Positions 38,133 through 47,079 of a stretch of DNA of 64,000 nt are shown here, one piece after another (the first letter of the stretch is position 1; each line of letters starts with the position of its first letter). Source of the stretch: Ramlibacter humi (GTDB lineage: Bacteria > Pseudomonadota > Gammaproteobacteria > Burkholderiales > Burkholderiaceae_C); the NCBI RefSeq assembly GCF_004681975.1, contig NZ_SMLK01000002.1:620001-684000 (forward strand), read 5' to 3'. Both the position numbers and the translations under genes were made by a program. The notes below the pieces were generated by a model. The model saw only the letters and a list, made by a program, of their open reading frames with translations, had not been told where the DNA came from and ran no database searches.

Positions 38133-38936
38133 ATGCTCGACCTGCTGCAGATCACGAACGACCCCGCGTTCGCGCGCCGCTGCGATGCCATCGAAGGCAT
38201 CCGGCTGTTCGTGGACCTGGAAAGGCTGGGCAAGGCCGAGCGCCAGGCCGGCCGCGACACCTTCATCAGCCGCCACGCGCTGGAAGACGTCGGCCGCGTG
38301 CGCGATGCGGCGCGCCGCAGCCGGCTGATGGTGCGCGTGAACCCGCTGAACCCCGGCACGCCGGATGAACTGCAGGCGGTGCTGGCGCAAGGGCCCGACC
38401 TGGTGATGCTGCCGATGTTCCGCCAAGCCGCCGAGGTGCGCGAGTTCGCGGCGCTGGTGAACGGCCTCGTGCCCATCGTCGCGCTGCTGGAAACCGGCGA
38501 AGCGCTTGACACGCTGCCGCAATGGGTGGACACGCCCGGCCTGCGGGAAGTGTTCGTCGGCCTGAACGACCTGCACCTCTCGCTGGGCCTGCGCTTCATG
38601 TTCGAGCCGCTGGCGCGTGGGCTGGTCGAGCGCGCGGCGACGGCCGTCAAGGCGCAGGGCCTGCGTTTCGGTTTCGGCGGCGTCGCGCGGCTGGACGAAG
38701 GCCTGCTGCCGGGCCGCGACGTGCTCGCCGAACATGCGCGCCTGGGCTCGCAGGCGGTGATCCTCTCGCGCACCTTCCACCGCGAAGGCGAGGGTGTCTT
38801 CGAACGCGAGGTGCAGGCGTTGCGCGAGACCGAAGCGCAACTCGCGCGTCGCACGCCCGCCGAAATGGCGGCCGACCAGCGCCGCATCGCCGCGGCCATC
38901 GAAGCCATCGCCGGCTCGCTGCCGCGGCGCGCATGA
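38133..38936 (+). CDS. HpcH/HpaI-type aldolase-fold protein in the glycan locus
   Basis: A 267-residue TIM-barrel protein of the HpcH/HpaI/citrate-lyase-beta superfamily. The metal-binding Glu is in IVALLETGEALDTL (near residue 120) and the Asp in FVGLNDLHLSLGLRF (near residue 148), so it may be catalytic. Known relatives split or join pyruvate or oxaloacetate with an aldehyde. The substrate is unknown; position between the flippase and phosphoglycosyl transferase genes suggests work on a glycan precursor or its acyl group. The stop overlaps the next start (ATGA). Confidence 0.75.
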   Translation: MLDLLQITNDPAFARRCDAIEGIRLFVDLERLGKAERQAGRDTFISRHALEDVGRVRDAARRSRLMVRVNPLNPGTPDELQAVLAQGPDLVMLPMFRQAAEVREFAALVNGLVPIVALLETGEALDTLPQWVDTPGLREVFVGLNDLHLSLGLRFMFEPLARGLVERAATAVKAQGLRFGFGGVARLDEGLLPGRDVLAEHARLGSQAVILSRTFHREGEGVFEREVQALRETEAQLARRTPAEMAADQRRIAAAIEAIAGSLPRRA

Positions 38937-39487
38937 AGCGGCTGTTCGACATCGTGGTGGCGGCCGTCGCGCTCGTGGTGCTTTCGCCGGTGCTGCTGGC
39001 GGCGGCGGTTGCCGTCGCGGCCGACAGCGGCTTGCCGGTGCTGTTCCGGCAAATGCGCGTGGGCCGCGGCGGACAGCCGTTCCGCATGCTCAAGTTCCGC
39101 AGCATGGTGGCCGACGCGCCGCAGCGCGGCCCGGCGTGGACGAGCAGCGGCGACCCGCGCATCACGCGCGTGGGCCGGTTCCTGCGCCGCAGCAGCATCG
39201 ACGAACTGCCGCAACTGGTGAATGTGTTGCGCGGCGACATGAGCCTGGTGGGCCCTCGGCCTGACCTGCCTTCGCAAGAGGCCGACTACCGGCCCGAAGA
39301 CTGGCAGCAGCGCTGCGCCGTTCGCCCCGGCATCACGGGTCTCGCACAGGCCACGTTGCGCTCCCAGGCCACGCCCGAGCAGCGCTTGGCCGCGGACCTC
39401 GCATATGCGCGCGCGCCCGGCTTCATCGCCGACCTGCGCATCCTCTGGATGACGCTGCGCCGCCTGGGCGGCGCGGGAGCCAACTGA
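38933..39487 (+). CDS. Small phosphoglycosyl transferase (bacterial sugar transferase)
   Basis: Monotopic phosphoglycosyl transferase that moves a sugar-phosphate from a UDP-sugar to undecaprenyl phosphate, the first membrane step in glycan assembly. At 184 residues it is the minimal PglC-like form: one N-terminal membrane segment (about residues 4-30), MLKFRSMVADAP, the catalytic pair region RRSSIDELPQLVNVLRGDMS and LVGPRPDLP. The product of the CapD/PglF and DegT enzymes in this locus is a plausible substrate. Confidence 0.9.
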   Translation: MKRLFDIVVAAVALVVLSPVLLAAAVAVAADSGLPVLFRQMRVGRGGQPFRMLKFRSMVADAPQRGPAWTSSGDPRITRVGRFLRRSSIDELPQLVNVLRGDMSLVGPRPDLPSQEADYRPEDWQQRCAVRPGITGLAQATLRSQATPEQRLAADLAYARAPGFIADLRILWMTLRRLGGAGAN

Positions 39488-41290
39488 ATGTGCGGCATCT
39501 TCGGCCAGTGGCATCGCGCGCGGCAGGCGCTCGCGCCGGCGCAGGTGGCGGCCATGGCGGCTTCGCTGCGCCATCGCGGGCCTGACGACGAAGGCGTCTG
39601 GCAACCGCAAGGCCGCGGCGTGGTGCTGGGCAACCGGCGTCTTTCGATCATCGACATCGCGGGCGGCCACCAGCCTTTCGTCTCCGACGACGGCCGGGTG
39701 GCGCTGGTGCAGAACGGCGAGATCTTCAACTACGTCGAGCTCGCCGAAGAACTGCGGCGCGAAGGCGTGCAGCTGCGCACCGGATCGGACACCGAGGTGC
39801 TGTTGCGCCTGTACGAGCGCGAAGGCATCGCCTTCCTGCGGCGGCTGAACGGCATGTTCGCCATCGCCATCGACGACGCGCGCGAGGACGCGATGTACCT
39901 CGTGCGCGACCGCATCGGCGTCAAGCCGCTGTACTGGTGCGACGACGGCCGGCAGGTGCTGTTCGCTTCCGAGATCAAGGCCATGCTGCCGGTGCTGCGC
40001 GAGCAGGGTGTCGCGCCGAAGCTGGACCTGGAGGCGGTGCACCATTACCTGACCTTCAACTACGTGCCGCCGCCGTGGACCGTGTGGCAGGGCGTCCGCC
40101 ACGTCATGCCGGGCACCTGGATGAAGTTCACCCGCGGCGCCGGCGTGCAGGTGCAGCGCTGGTGGGACCTGTCGGCGCAGCGGGAGCAGGACCATCGCTT
40201 CGAGGACTGGTCGGCCGAATTCATGGCGCTGCTGGACGACGCCACGCGCATCCGCCTGCGCGCCGACGTGCCGTGGGGCGCGTTTCTTTCCGGCGGCGTG
40301 GACTCGGCCACCATCGTGGGCCTGATGGCGCGCCATGTGCGCGAGCCGGTGAAGACGTTCTGCATCGGTTTCGCCGACCCGCGCTTTGACGAGTCGGTGT
40401 TCGCGGCGCAGGCCGCGCAACGCTTCGGCTGCGACCACACCAGCGAAGTCGCCGAACTGAACATGCTGGATCGCTGGCCTTTCGTGCTGCGGCACCTGGA
40501 CCAGCCGCATGGCGACGCGTCTTTCATGCCCACGCTGCGCGTGAGCGAACTCGCGGCGAAGCATGTCAAGGTGGTGCTCACCGGCGACGGCGGCGACGAA
40601 CTGTTCGCGGGCTATGAGAAGTACGCCGACTTCTTCGCGCAGCCCGGCGTCGCCGCCTTGCCCGGCGAAGAATTCCGCCGCCGCTATTTCGATTCCATTT
40701 CGCTGTTCACCCCGGCGGACAAGACGGCGCTGTACCAGCCGGCGGTGGCGCGCGAACTGGCGTCCATCGACAGCTACGAAGTGGCGGCGCGGCCCTGGTT
40801 CGAGCAGGCCGGGCACTACGACCGCGTGAACCAGGCGCTGTATTTGGACATGCAGCTGCTGCTGTCGGGCAACAACCTGGTCAAGCCCGACCGCATGGGC
40901 ATGGCGGTGTCGATCGAGGCGCGCACGCCCTTCCTGGATTGGCGGGTGATGGAGTTTGCGTTCCGCTCGCGCGGCGCGACCAAGCTCTCCGCTGGCGGCG
41001 ACAAGAAGCACTGGTACAAGCGCGCCGCCGAGCCGCTGATCGGCCATGACCTGGCGTACCGCAAGAAGCAGATGTTCACCGTGCCGGTGGGCGAATGGTT
41101 CCGCCACGAGCTGCACGGCTGGCTGGCGCAGACGCTGCGCGGCAGCGGCCTGCTGCAGCGGCTGTTCCGCCCGGAGATGGTGGAGCACATGCTGCAAGAG
41201 CACCGCGACGGCCGTGCCAACCGCACGCGCGAGCTGCGCGCGCTCGCCGCGCTGGCGCTGTGGGAAGGCACCGCGGGAGATTCCGCGTGA
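39488..41290 (+). CDS. Asparagine-synthase-type glutamine amidotransferase
   Basis: A 600-residue protein with an N-terminal class II glutaminase domain (Cys2 nucleophile in MCGIFGQW; HRGPDDEGVW; about residues 1-200) and a C-terminal ATP-pyrophosphatase synthetase domain with FLSGGVDSATIVGLMARH (PP-loop, near residue 265). It resembles AsnB, but in surface-glycan loci such proteins often amidate sugar acids. Its location directly after the sugar transferase gene (no spacer) and before a glycosyltransferase gene favours a glycan role. The stop overlaps the next GTG. Confidence 0.85.
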   Translation: MCGIFGQWHRARQALAPAQVAAMAASLRHRGPDDEGVWQPQGRGVVLGNRRLSIIDIAGGHQPFVSDDGRVALVQNGEIFNYVELAEELRREGVQLRTGSDTEVLLRLYEREGIAFLRRLNGMFAIAIDDAREDAMYLVRDRIGVKPLYWCDDGRQVLFASEIKAMLPVLREQGVAPKLDLEAVHHYLTFNYVPPPWTVWQGVRHVMPGTWMKFTRGAGVQVQRWWDLSAQREQDHRFEDWSAEFMALLDDATRIRLRADVPWGAFLSGGVDSATIVGLMARHVREPVKTFCIGFADPRFDESVFAAQAAQRFGCDHTSEVAELNMLDRWPFVLRHLDQPHGDASFMPTLRVSELAAKHVKVVLTGDGGDELFAGYEKYADFFAQPGVAALPGEEFRRRYFDSISLFTPADKTALYQPAVARELASIDSYEVAARPWFEQAGHYDRVNQALYLDMQLLLSGNNLVKPDRMGMAVSIEARTPFLDWRVMEFAFRSRGATKLSAGGDKKHWYKRAAEPLIGHDLAYRKKQMFTVPVGEWFRHELHGWLAQTLRGSGLLQRLFRPEMVEHMLQEHRDGRANRTRELRALAALALWEGTAGDSA

Positions 41291-42510
41291 CGGCGCTGCC
41301 CACCTGGCTGTTCGTTTCCTACGGCGGCGGACACGTCAATGCGCTGCTGCCGGTGGCGCAGCGCGTGCGCGCGCTGGGGCTCGCGCGGCCCGTGTATCTG
41401 GCGCTGACCACAGCGGCGCCTGCAGTGCGCCAGGCCGGCATCGACATGCTGGGGTTCCGCGACCTGCTGCAGCCCGGCGACGTCCGCGCCCGCGGGCACG
41501 GTGAGCGGATGGCCGCGCAGCTGCAGGTGCCCGCGGCGGACCACGAGGAATCGGTGGCCTACCTCGGCTTGTCCTATGCGGACCTGGAGGACCGGTTGGG
41601 CGCCGAGCCGGCTGCGCGGGCTTACGCGCAATACGGGCGCCAGGCCTTCCTGCCTCTCTCGGCAATCGAGCGCGTGTTCGATCGCGTGCAACCCGCGCTG
41701 GTGGTCGCGACGAATTCACCGCGCGCCGAAGAAGCGGCCATCCTCACGGCCCGCCGCCGCGGCGTGCCATCGGCCTGCCTGCTCGACTTGTTCGGCCAGC
41801 ACGAGCGCGAGCGATTGGCACGGCCCGATTTCGCCGATGCGCTGTGCGTGCTCAACGAGCCGATTCGGCAAACCTTCATTGCAGCGGGACGGCCGGCGGC
41901 GCAGGTGCACGTCACCGGCAATCCCGCTTTCGACACGGTCAATGATCCGGCGATGCGCGAGCAAGGCCGTGCGCTGCGGCACGAAGCAGGCTGGGACCGC
42001 TTGCACGTGCTGCTGTATGCCTCGTCACCCGAGCCGGTGCACATCCCGGACATCGCCGGGACGGGCGATCCCGAGCTGCCGCGGCGGCTGGAGCGCGCGC
42101 TGATCGATGCGGTGGAACGCGATCCCGGCCTGGCCTTGTGGGTGCGCCGCCATCCCAGCGAGCCCGTGATGGACGATCCCGGCCACGCGCGCATCCGCGT
42201 AAGCACGCGGGCCATGCCCTTGCATGCCTGCCTGCACGCCAGCGACGAAGTGTTCGTCACGGTGTCCACGGTGGGTGTCGAAGCTTCGCTGGCCGGCAAG
42301 CCCGTCACGCAGTTGCGCGGCTCCATCCTCGATCACCTCAGTCCCTACGCCGCGATGGGCATCGCGCAACGTGAATCGGGCGAGCGGGACATCGCGCAAG
42401 CGTTGAAGACGCGACCCGTCGCGGTGGCTGCGCCGCAGGCGCCCGGTGCCGCCACCCAGCGCGTCACCGACGTCCTGCGCCAGCTGCAGGAGGCCACGCG
42501 TGGGCATTGA
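41287..42510 (+). CDS. GT-B-fold glycosyltransferase-like protein
   Basis: A 407-residue soluble protein that begins TWLFVSYGGGHVNALLPVAQ, a glycine-rich start typical of GT-B enzymes, with a C-terminal nucleotide-binding half (VLLYASSPEPVHIPD, then VFVTVSTVGVEASLAGKP). The second half resembles polysaccharide transferases and UDP-GlcNAc-2-epimerase-like proteins. It could transfer the nonulosonic acid made by this locus. The family was not identified with certainty. The GTG start at 41287 overlaps the amidotransferase stop by four bases. Confidence 0.65.
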   Translation: MTALPTWLFVSYGGGHVNALLPVAQRVRALGLARPVYLALTTAAPAVRQAGIDMLGFRDLLQPGDVRARGHGERMAAQLQVPAADHEESVAYLGLSYADLEDRLGAEPAARAYAQYGRQAFLPLSAIERVFDRVQPALVVATNSPRAEEAAILTARRRGVPSACLLDLFGQHERERLARPDFADALCVLNEPIRQTFIAAGRPAAQVHVTGNPAFDTVNDPAMREQGRALRHEAGWDRLHVLLYASSPEPVHIPDIAGTGDPELPRRLERALIDAVERDPGLALWVRRHPSEPVMDDPGHARIRVSTRAMPLHACLHASDEVFVTVSTVGVEASLAGKPVTQLRGSILDHLSPYAAMGIAQRESGERDIAQALKTRPVAVAAPQAPGAATQRVTDVLRQLQEATRGH

Positions 42511-43516
42511 GCGCGTCAGCGCGTCCGAAGCCGAGGCGCTGCTGGGCGGCCTGCCGCTGCCCCTGCTGCCCGCGACCTTGCAGCCGGGGTACATCGAGGC
42601 CGAGGCGCGTCGCGTGCCGGACGTGGAAACCGCCTATCTCGTGTTCCGGGACGGTGGCGCCACATGGTTGCATGCCCCGCACCTCGGCCGGGTGCCCGGC
42701 ACCGAGTGGCGCGACGCGAGCTCGCCCTATGGCTACGGCGGCCCGTTGAGCAGCAGCGACGATGGGGAATTCCTGCGCGCTGCCTGGCAGGCCTACGCCG
42801 AGTGGATGCGCGGTCACGGCGTGGTGGTGGAGTACATCCGCTTCCACCCGGTGCTGCGCAACGAGCGCCACTACGGCGGCCACGTCGAGGACAACCGGGA
42901 GGTGGTGATGGTGGACCTGTCCACCGACTTTCCGGCCGGCTATGCGCCTCGCGTCCGGCAGGTCCTGAAGAAGGCGGACCGCGCGCCCATCGCCTACCGG
43001 GAAGTACCGCTCGCCGATGCCGTTCCCCGTTTCGGGGCCTTCTATCGCGCGGCGATGATCGCGCTGCAAGCCGATCCGTCGTTCCTTTTCGAAGACAGCT
43101 ACTTCCGGCACCTCGCCGCCATTCCCGGCGCACGGCTGGCGCTGTGCACGGCCGCCGGCCAACCGGACGACTGGCTCGCGGCGGCCCTCGTGCTGGACGG
43201 CCGCGGTGTGCGCGAATACCACCTCGCCGGCAGCACGGCCGCGGGAAGACAATGCGGGGCGGCCACTTTCGTGCTGCACCAGGCGGCCTTGTCCGCGCGG
43301 GCGTCGGGCCTGCAGTGCCTCTACCTGGGCGGGGGCAGCGACCGGCGGCCCGACAATTCGCTGCTGTACTTCAAAGGGGGCTTCGGCGCCGGCCGTTGGC
43401 TCTACCGCACGGGCTGGTGGGTCTTCGACGAGGAGCGCTACTCGCAAGTGAAGAAGCTCTTTCCCGCCGAACTGGCCGCGCACCCGGATCGGCCGATCTT
43501 TCACAGGAGGGTCTAG
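42500..43516 (+). CDS. FemAB/GNAT-like acyltransferase
   Basis: A 338-residue soluble protein with the FemABX-type double-GNAT plan. The C-terminal LYLGGGSDRRPDNSLLYFKG and FGAGRWLY segments match the family's conserved ending. Relatives transfer amino acids or acyl groups to peptidoglycan precursors or sugars; here it could N-acylate the amino sugar, since no separate PglD/NeuD-type acetyltransferase is in the locus. The GTG start at 42500 was chosen because AGGAGG lies six bases upstream. It overlaps the previous gene by 11 bases. Confidence 0.7.
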   Translation: MGIERVSASEAEALLGGLPLPLLPATLQPGYIEAEARRVPDVETAYLVFRDGGATWLHAPHLGRVPGTEWRDASSPYGYGGPLSSSDDGEFLRAAWQAYAEWMRGHGVVVEYIRFHPVLRNERHYGGHVEDNREVVMVDLSTDFPAGYAPRVRQVLKKADRAPIAYREVPLADAVPRFGAFYRAAMIALQADPSFLFEDSYFRHLAAIPGARLALCTAAGQPDDWLAAALVLDGRGVREYHLAGSTAAGRQCGAATFVLHQAALSARASGLQCLYLGGGSDRRPDNSLLYFKGGFGAGRWLYRTGWWVFDEERYSQVKKLFPAELAAHPDRPIFHRRV

Positions 43517-43521
43517 TCGCC

Positions 43522-44196
43522 ATGGCTTGGGATCCCGTCTGGGAACAGGTGTACCGCGAACGCGCCTGGGGACGCTACCCCGGCGAGGACGTGGTCCGCT
43601 TCGCCATGGGCCACTACGGCCGCGCGGCGCCGCGCGCCGGCGTGCGAATGCTGGAAGTGGGCTGCGGCACCGGCGCCAACCTGTGGTTCCTGGCGCGCGA
43701 AGGCTTTTCCGTCACCGGGCTGGATCGCTCCGACACAGCCGTTCGGCTGTGCGGCGAAAGGCTGGATGCCGAGTGTCCCGGCTGGCGGCAGGCTGGCGGC
43801 GAGGTGCGCACCGGCGATCTGCTGCGCTTGCCTGACCCCGATGCCAGCTTCGACGCCGTCATCGACGTGGTCGCCATCTGCTACAGCGGTTTCGACGAAG
43901 CGGCGCAGGCTTACCGTGAACTCGCGCGCGTCACCAAGCCTGGCGGCCGCCTCTTCAGCCGCACGTTCGCGCGCGGTTGCTGGGGCGAGGGCACGGGCGA
44001 GCCCGCCGGCCGCGGCATGTGGGCGTGCGGCGAGGGGCCGCTGAAAGGCTACGGTGCCACGCGCTTCACGGCGCGCGAAGAAGTCCCCGCGCTCATCGAC
44101 GGCTGGGACGTGGAACGCATCGAGGAGTCCGCGCACACGGAAGCCGATGGCGCGCACTGGATCCGGCACCTTCTGATCCATGGAGTGAAGCGATGA
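43522..44196 (+). CDS. Class I SAM-dependent methyltransferase
   Basis: A 224-residue Rossmann-fold methyltransferase. Motif I is MLEVGCGTGANLWFLAREG (about residues 42-60), followed by VTGLDRSDTAV; motif IV is the FDAVIDVVAICYSGF segment. Probably O- or N-methylates a sugar of the glycan; the substrate is not evident. The ATG at 43522 is five bases after the FemAB-like gene stop, with AGGAGG upstream. The stop overlaps the next gene by four bases. Confidence 0.8.
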   Translation: MAWDPVWEQVYRERAWGRYPGEDVVRFAMGHYGRAAPRAGVRMLEVGCGTGANLWFLAREGFSVTGLDRSDTAVRLCGERLDAECPGWRQAGGEVRTGDLLRLPDPDASFDAVIDVVAICYSGFDEAAQAYRELARVTKPGGRLFSRTFARGCWGEGTGEPAGRGMWACGEGPLKGYGATRFTAREEVPALIDGWDVERIEESAHTEADGAHWIRHLLIHGVKR

Positions 44197-44894
44197 AGAC
44201 CATCGCCACCGTCTGCGCGCGCGGCGGCAGCAAGGGACTGCCGCGCAAGAACGTCCTGCCGTTCGACGGCAAGCCGCTGATCGCGCACACCATCGAGCAG
44301 GCCCTGGCGTGTCCGCGCATCGAGGCGGTCTACGTTTCCACCGACGACGACGAGACCGCACGGGTGGCCGAACAAGCGGGCGCCATCGTGCCGTACCGCC
44401 GTCCGGCCGAACTGGCGAGCGATGCCGCCGGCAAGCTGCCCGTCATCGAGCATCTGTTGCAGCATCTCGAAGCGGGTGGCCTGCGGATCGGCACCGTCGT
44501 CGACCTGCAGCCGACGTCGCCGCTGCGCCTGCCCGCCGACATCGAGGCGGCGCTCGACCTGGCGGGCCGCGCGGACCTCGTCGTCTCCGTGTGCGAGCCT
44601 TCGCACAACCCGTACTACTCGCTGGCGGAAGCCGGCCCGGACGGCCTGCTGCACCTGAGCAAAGGCGAGGGCGCCGCGCGCCGGCAGGACGTGCCTGCCG
44701 TGTGGGGCCTCAATGGCGCCGTGTACGTGTGGCAACGTGCCGCCTTGCCGCGCGCCGTGCGCGATGGGTTCTGGCGCGTTTCCATCCTGCCCAGCGTGAT
44801 GCCGCGCGAGCGCTCCATCGACATCGACGACGCGCAGGACTTCGCCCTCGCGCAGTGGTTGTTCCAGCAACGCAAGCTACAGTCCCGGCCATGA
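44193..44894 (+). CDS. neuA: CMP-nonulosonic acid synthetase (acylneuraminate cytidylyltransferase)
   Basis: Activates a sialic-acid-like sugar with CTP to its CMP form. The 233-residue protein begins TIATVCARGGSKGLPRKNVL, the family P-loop-like signature, followed by GKPLIAHTIEQAL, STDDDETARVAEQAG and LQPTSPLR. The substrate could be legionaminic, pseudaminic or neuraminic acid; the neighbouring dehydratase and aminotransferase genes favour a legionaminic-type diamino sugar. The symbol is a family-level label. The stop overlaps the synthase gene. Confidence 0.88.
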   Translation: MKTIATVCARGGSKGLPRKNVLPFDGKPLIAHTIEQALACPRIEAVYVSTDDDETARVAEQAGAIVPYRRPAELASDAAGKLPVIEHLLQHLEAGGLRIGTVVDLQPTSPLRLPADIEAALDLAGRADLVVSVCEPSHNPYYSLAEAGPDGLLHLSKGEGAARRQDVPAVWGLNGAVYVWQRAALPRAVRDGFWRVSILPSVMPRERSIDIDDAQDFALAQWLFQQRKLQSRP

Positions 44895-45940
44895 AAGCGC
44901 AGCGTGTCTTCGTCATCGCCGAGGCGGGCGTCAACCACAACGGCGATCCCCAACTGGCCATCGCGCTCGCCGACGCGGCGCGCGCCGCCGGCGCCGACGC
45001 GGTGAAGTTCCAGACTTTCCGCGCCGAAGACGTGGTGACGGCGTCCGCGCCCACCGCCGACTACCAGCGCACCAACACCGGCGCCACCAGCCAGTTCGAG
45101 ATGGTCAAGGCGCTGGAGCTCAGCGACGAAGGCCACCGCCAGGTGGCGGCGCATTGCGCGCGCATCGGCATCGAGTTCTTCTCCACGCCGTTCTCGGTGC
45201 ACGCGGTCGACCAGCTCGTGGCGCTCGGCGTGCGGCGCATCAAGCTGCCGTCGGGCGAGCTGACGCATCGCCAGCTGCTGGAGAAAGCCGCGTCCACGGG
45301 GCTGCCGCTGCTGCTGTCCAGCGGCATGGCCACGCTGGACGAAGTGCGCACCGCGGTCGGCTGGATCCAGGGCGTCTGGGCACGCAGCGGCGCGCCGAAG
45401 GCGCAGCCGGCCCTGGCGCTGCTGCATTGCACGTCCGCCTATCCCGCGCCCGCCGAGGCACTGAACCTGCGCGCGATCGGCGCGCTGGCGGCGGCGTTTC
45501 CGGGGACGCCCGTCGGCTACTCGGACCACAGCCAGGGCCCGGAGGCCGCGCTGGCTTCCATCGCGCTCGGCGCGACGGTGATCGAGAAGCACCTGACGGT
45601 GGACAAGTCGCTGCCGGGCCCCGACCACGTCGCTTCCGCCGATCCCGGGGAGTTCGCGGTGATGGTGCGCGCCATCCGAACGCTGGAGCCCATGCTGGGC
45701 GACGGCATCAAGCGCCCGCACCCGGTGGAAGAGAACACGCGCGCCGTCGCGCGCCGCAGCGTGGTGAGCACGCGCGACCTGCCGGCGGGCCACGTGCTGC
45801 AGGCGGCCGACCTGGCCTTGCGCCGCCCCGGCACCGGCATCGCGCCCGACGCGCTGGAGCAGTTGCAGGGCCGCAAGCTGCGCGAAGCCGTGCCGGCCGA
45901 CATGCCGCTGCAATGGCCGATGCTGGAAGGCGGCGCATGA
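44891..45940 (+). CDS. neuB: N-acetylneuraminate/legionaminate synthase (NeuB family)
   Basis: Condenses an N-acylated mannosamine-type sugar with phosphoenolpyruvate to form a nine-carbon acid. The 349-residue protein has the TIM barrel with VFVIAEAGVNHNGDPQLAIA, DAVKFQTF, TPFSVHAVDQL, KLPSGELTH and GYSDHSQGPEAALASIALGA, and a C-terminal SAF (antifreeze-like) domain (about residues 285-345). PEP-binding and metal-binding residues in EAGVNHNG and EKHLTVDKSLPGPDH are intact. The symbol is a family-level label; LegI is as likely as NeuB. Confidence 0.92.
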   Translation: MKAQRVFVIAEAGVNHNGDPQLAIALADAARAAGADAVKFQTFRAEDVVTASAPTADYQRTNTGATSQFEMVKALELSDEGHRQVAAHCARIGIEFFSTPFSVHAVDQLVALGVRRIKLPSGELTHRQLLEKAASTGLPLLLSSGMATLDEVRTAVGWIQGVWARSGAPKAQPALALLHCTSAYPAPAEALNLRAIGALAAAFPGTPVGYSDHSQGPEAALASIALGATVIEKHLTVDKSLPGPDHVASADPGEFAVMVRAIRTLEPMLGDGIKRPHPVEENTRAVARRSVVSTRDLPAGHVLQAADLALRRPGTGIAPDALEQLQGRKLREAVPADMPLQWPMLEGGA

Positions 45941-47079
45941 GCGCACCTCGCCGCATCGCCTACGTCAGCGGCACGCGTGCCGACTTCGGCTTGATGGCAT
46001 CCACGCTGCAGCGCCTGAACGCGACGGCGGGTGTGCAGGTCGGCGTGCTCGTCACCGGCATGCACCTGAGCGCGGCGTTCGGCGGCACGGTGAAGGAAAT
46101 CGAAGCCTCCGGCCTGCCCGTGTGGGCCCGGGTGCCGGTGGACATCGACGACCGTTCGCCCGCCGCCATGTCGCGCGCCATCGGGCAGGCGCTGCTCGGC
46201 TTCACTTCGGCGTTGCAGGAGCAGCGGCCGGACATGGTGCTGCTGTTGGGCGACCGCGGCGAGATGCTGGCCGGCGCCATCGCGGCGTTGCACCTGGGCA
46301 TCCCGATCGCGCACCTGCACGGCGGCGAGCGCTCGGGCACCGTGGACGAGCCCGTGCGGCACGCCATCACCAAGCTGGCCCACCTGCACCTGGTGGGTAC
46401 CGAGGAATCGCGCGACCGCGTGGTGCGCATGGGCGAAGTCCCGGCCAACGTGCACGTGGTCGGCGCGCCCAGCCTGGACGACATCGCGTCGCGGCCGGAC
46501 CGCGCGCGCGCCGACGTCCTCGCAAAACTTGGATTGCCCGCGGACGCCCGCTACGTGCTGGTGCTGTTCCACCCTGTCGTGCAGGAAGCCGCGCAGGCGG
46601 GAGAGCAGGCCGATGCGCTGCTGCAAGCCTTGCGCGAAACCGCGGGCGACCGCCATATCGTGTGGCTGGCGCCGAACGCGGATGCGGGGTCCGGCGCCAT
46701 CCTCGCGAAAGCGGAGGCCGCCGCGGGCGGCAAGCTGCATCTCATCACCCATCTGCCGCGCAACGACTATCTCGATGCGCTCGCGCAAGCCGATGTTCTG
46801 GCGGGCAACTCGTCGTCCGGCATCATCGAAGCCGCGTCGTCGGGCACGCCGGTGGTGAACATCGGTTCGCGCCAGCGGCTGCGGCAGCGCAACGCGAACA
46901 CTCTCGAGTGCGAAGCGGATCGCGCTTCGATCGCCGGCGCGTTGCGCCGGGCGCTGGACCGCGGCCGTTTCGCGCCGGCCAACGTCTATGGCGACGGCCA
47001 CGCCGGCGAGCGTATCGCGAAGCTGCTGGCCGGCGTGCCGCTGCCGCCCGAACTGCTGGACAAAGCCAATGCCTACTGA
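45937..47079 (+). CDS. neuC: UDP-sugar hydrolysing 2-epimerase (NeuC/LegG family)
   Basis: Hydrolyses a UDP-N-acyl amino sugar and inverts C2, giving the free manno-configured sugar used by the synthase. The 380-residue GT-B-fold protein shows IAYVSGTRADFGLMASTL, LLGDRGEMLAGA, HLHGGERSGTVDEPVRHA and NSSSGIIEAASSGTPVVNIG, all typical of the hydrolysing subgroup. Gene order synthetase-synthase-epimerase-aminotransferase-dehydratase fits a legionaminic-type pathway. It overlaps the aminotransferase gene by 11 bases. Confidence 0.92.
   Translation: MSAPRRIAYVSGTRADFGLMASTLQRLNATAGVQVGVLVTGMHLSAAFGGTVKEIEASGLPVWARVPVDIDDRSPAAMSRAIGQALLGFTSALQEQRPDMVLLLGDRGEMLAGAIAALHLGIPIAHLHGGERSGTVDEPVRHAITKLAHLHLVGTEESRDRVVRMGEVPANVHVVGAPSLDDIASRPDRARADVLAKLGLPADARYVLVLFHPVVQEAAQAGEQADALLQALRETAGDRHIVWLAPNADAGSGAILAKAEAAAGGKLHLITHLPRNDYLDALAQADVLAGNSSSGIIEAASSGTPVVNIGSRQRLRQRNANTLECEADRASIAGALRRALDRGRFAPANVYGDGHAGERIAKLLAGVPLPPELLDKANAY

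Noticed and set aside
36647-41203. Very long open frame (1518 codons) on the minus strand across the glycan locus
   Set aside because: It lies antisense to the flippase, aldolase, sugar transferase and amidotransferase genes, has no recognisable domain, and is rich in Arg, Gln, His and Ala, as expected from a GC-rich shadow frame.
39488-41290. Calling the amidotransferase a housekeeping asparagine synthetase
   Set aside because: Both domains fit AsnB, but placement inside a tightly coupled glycan operon makes a sugar-modifying role at least as likely, so no symbol was given.
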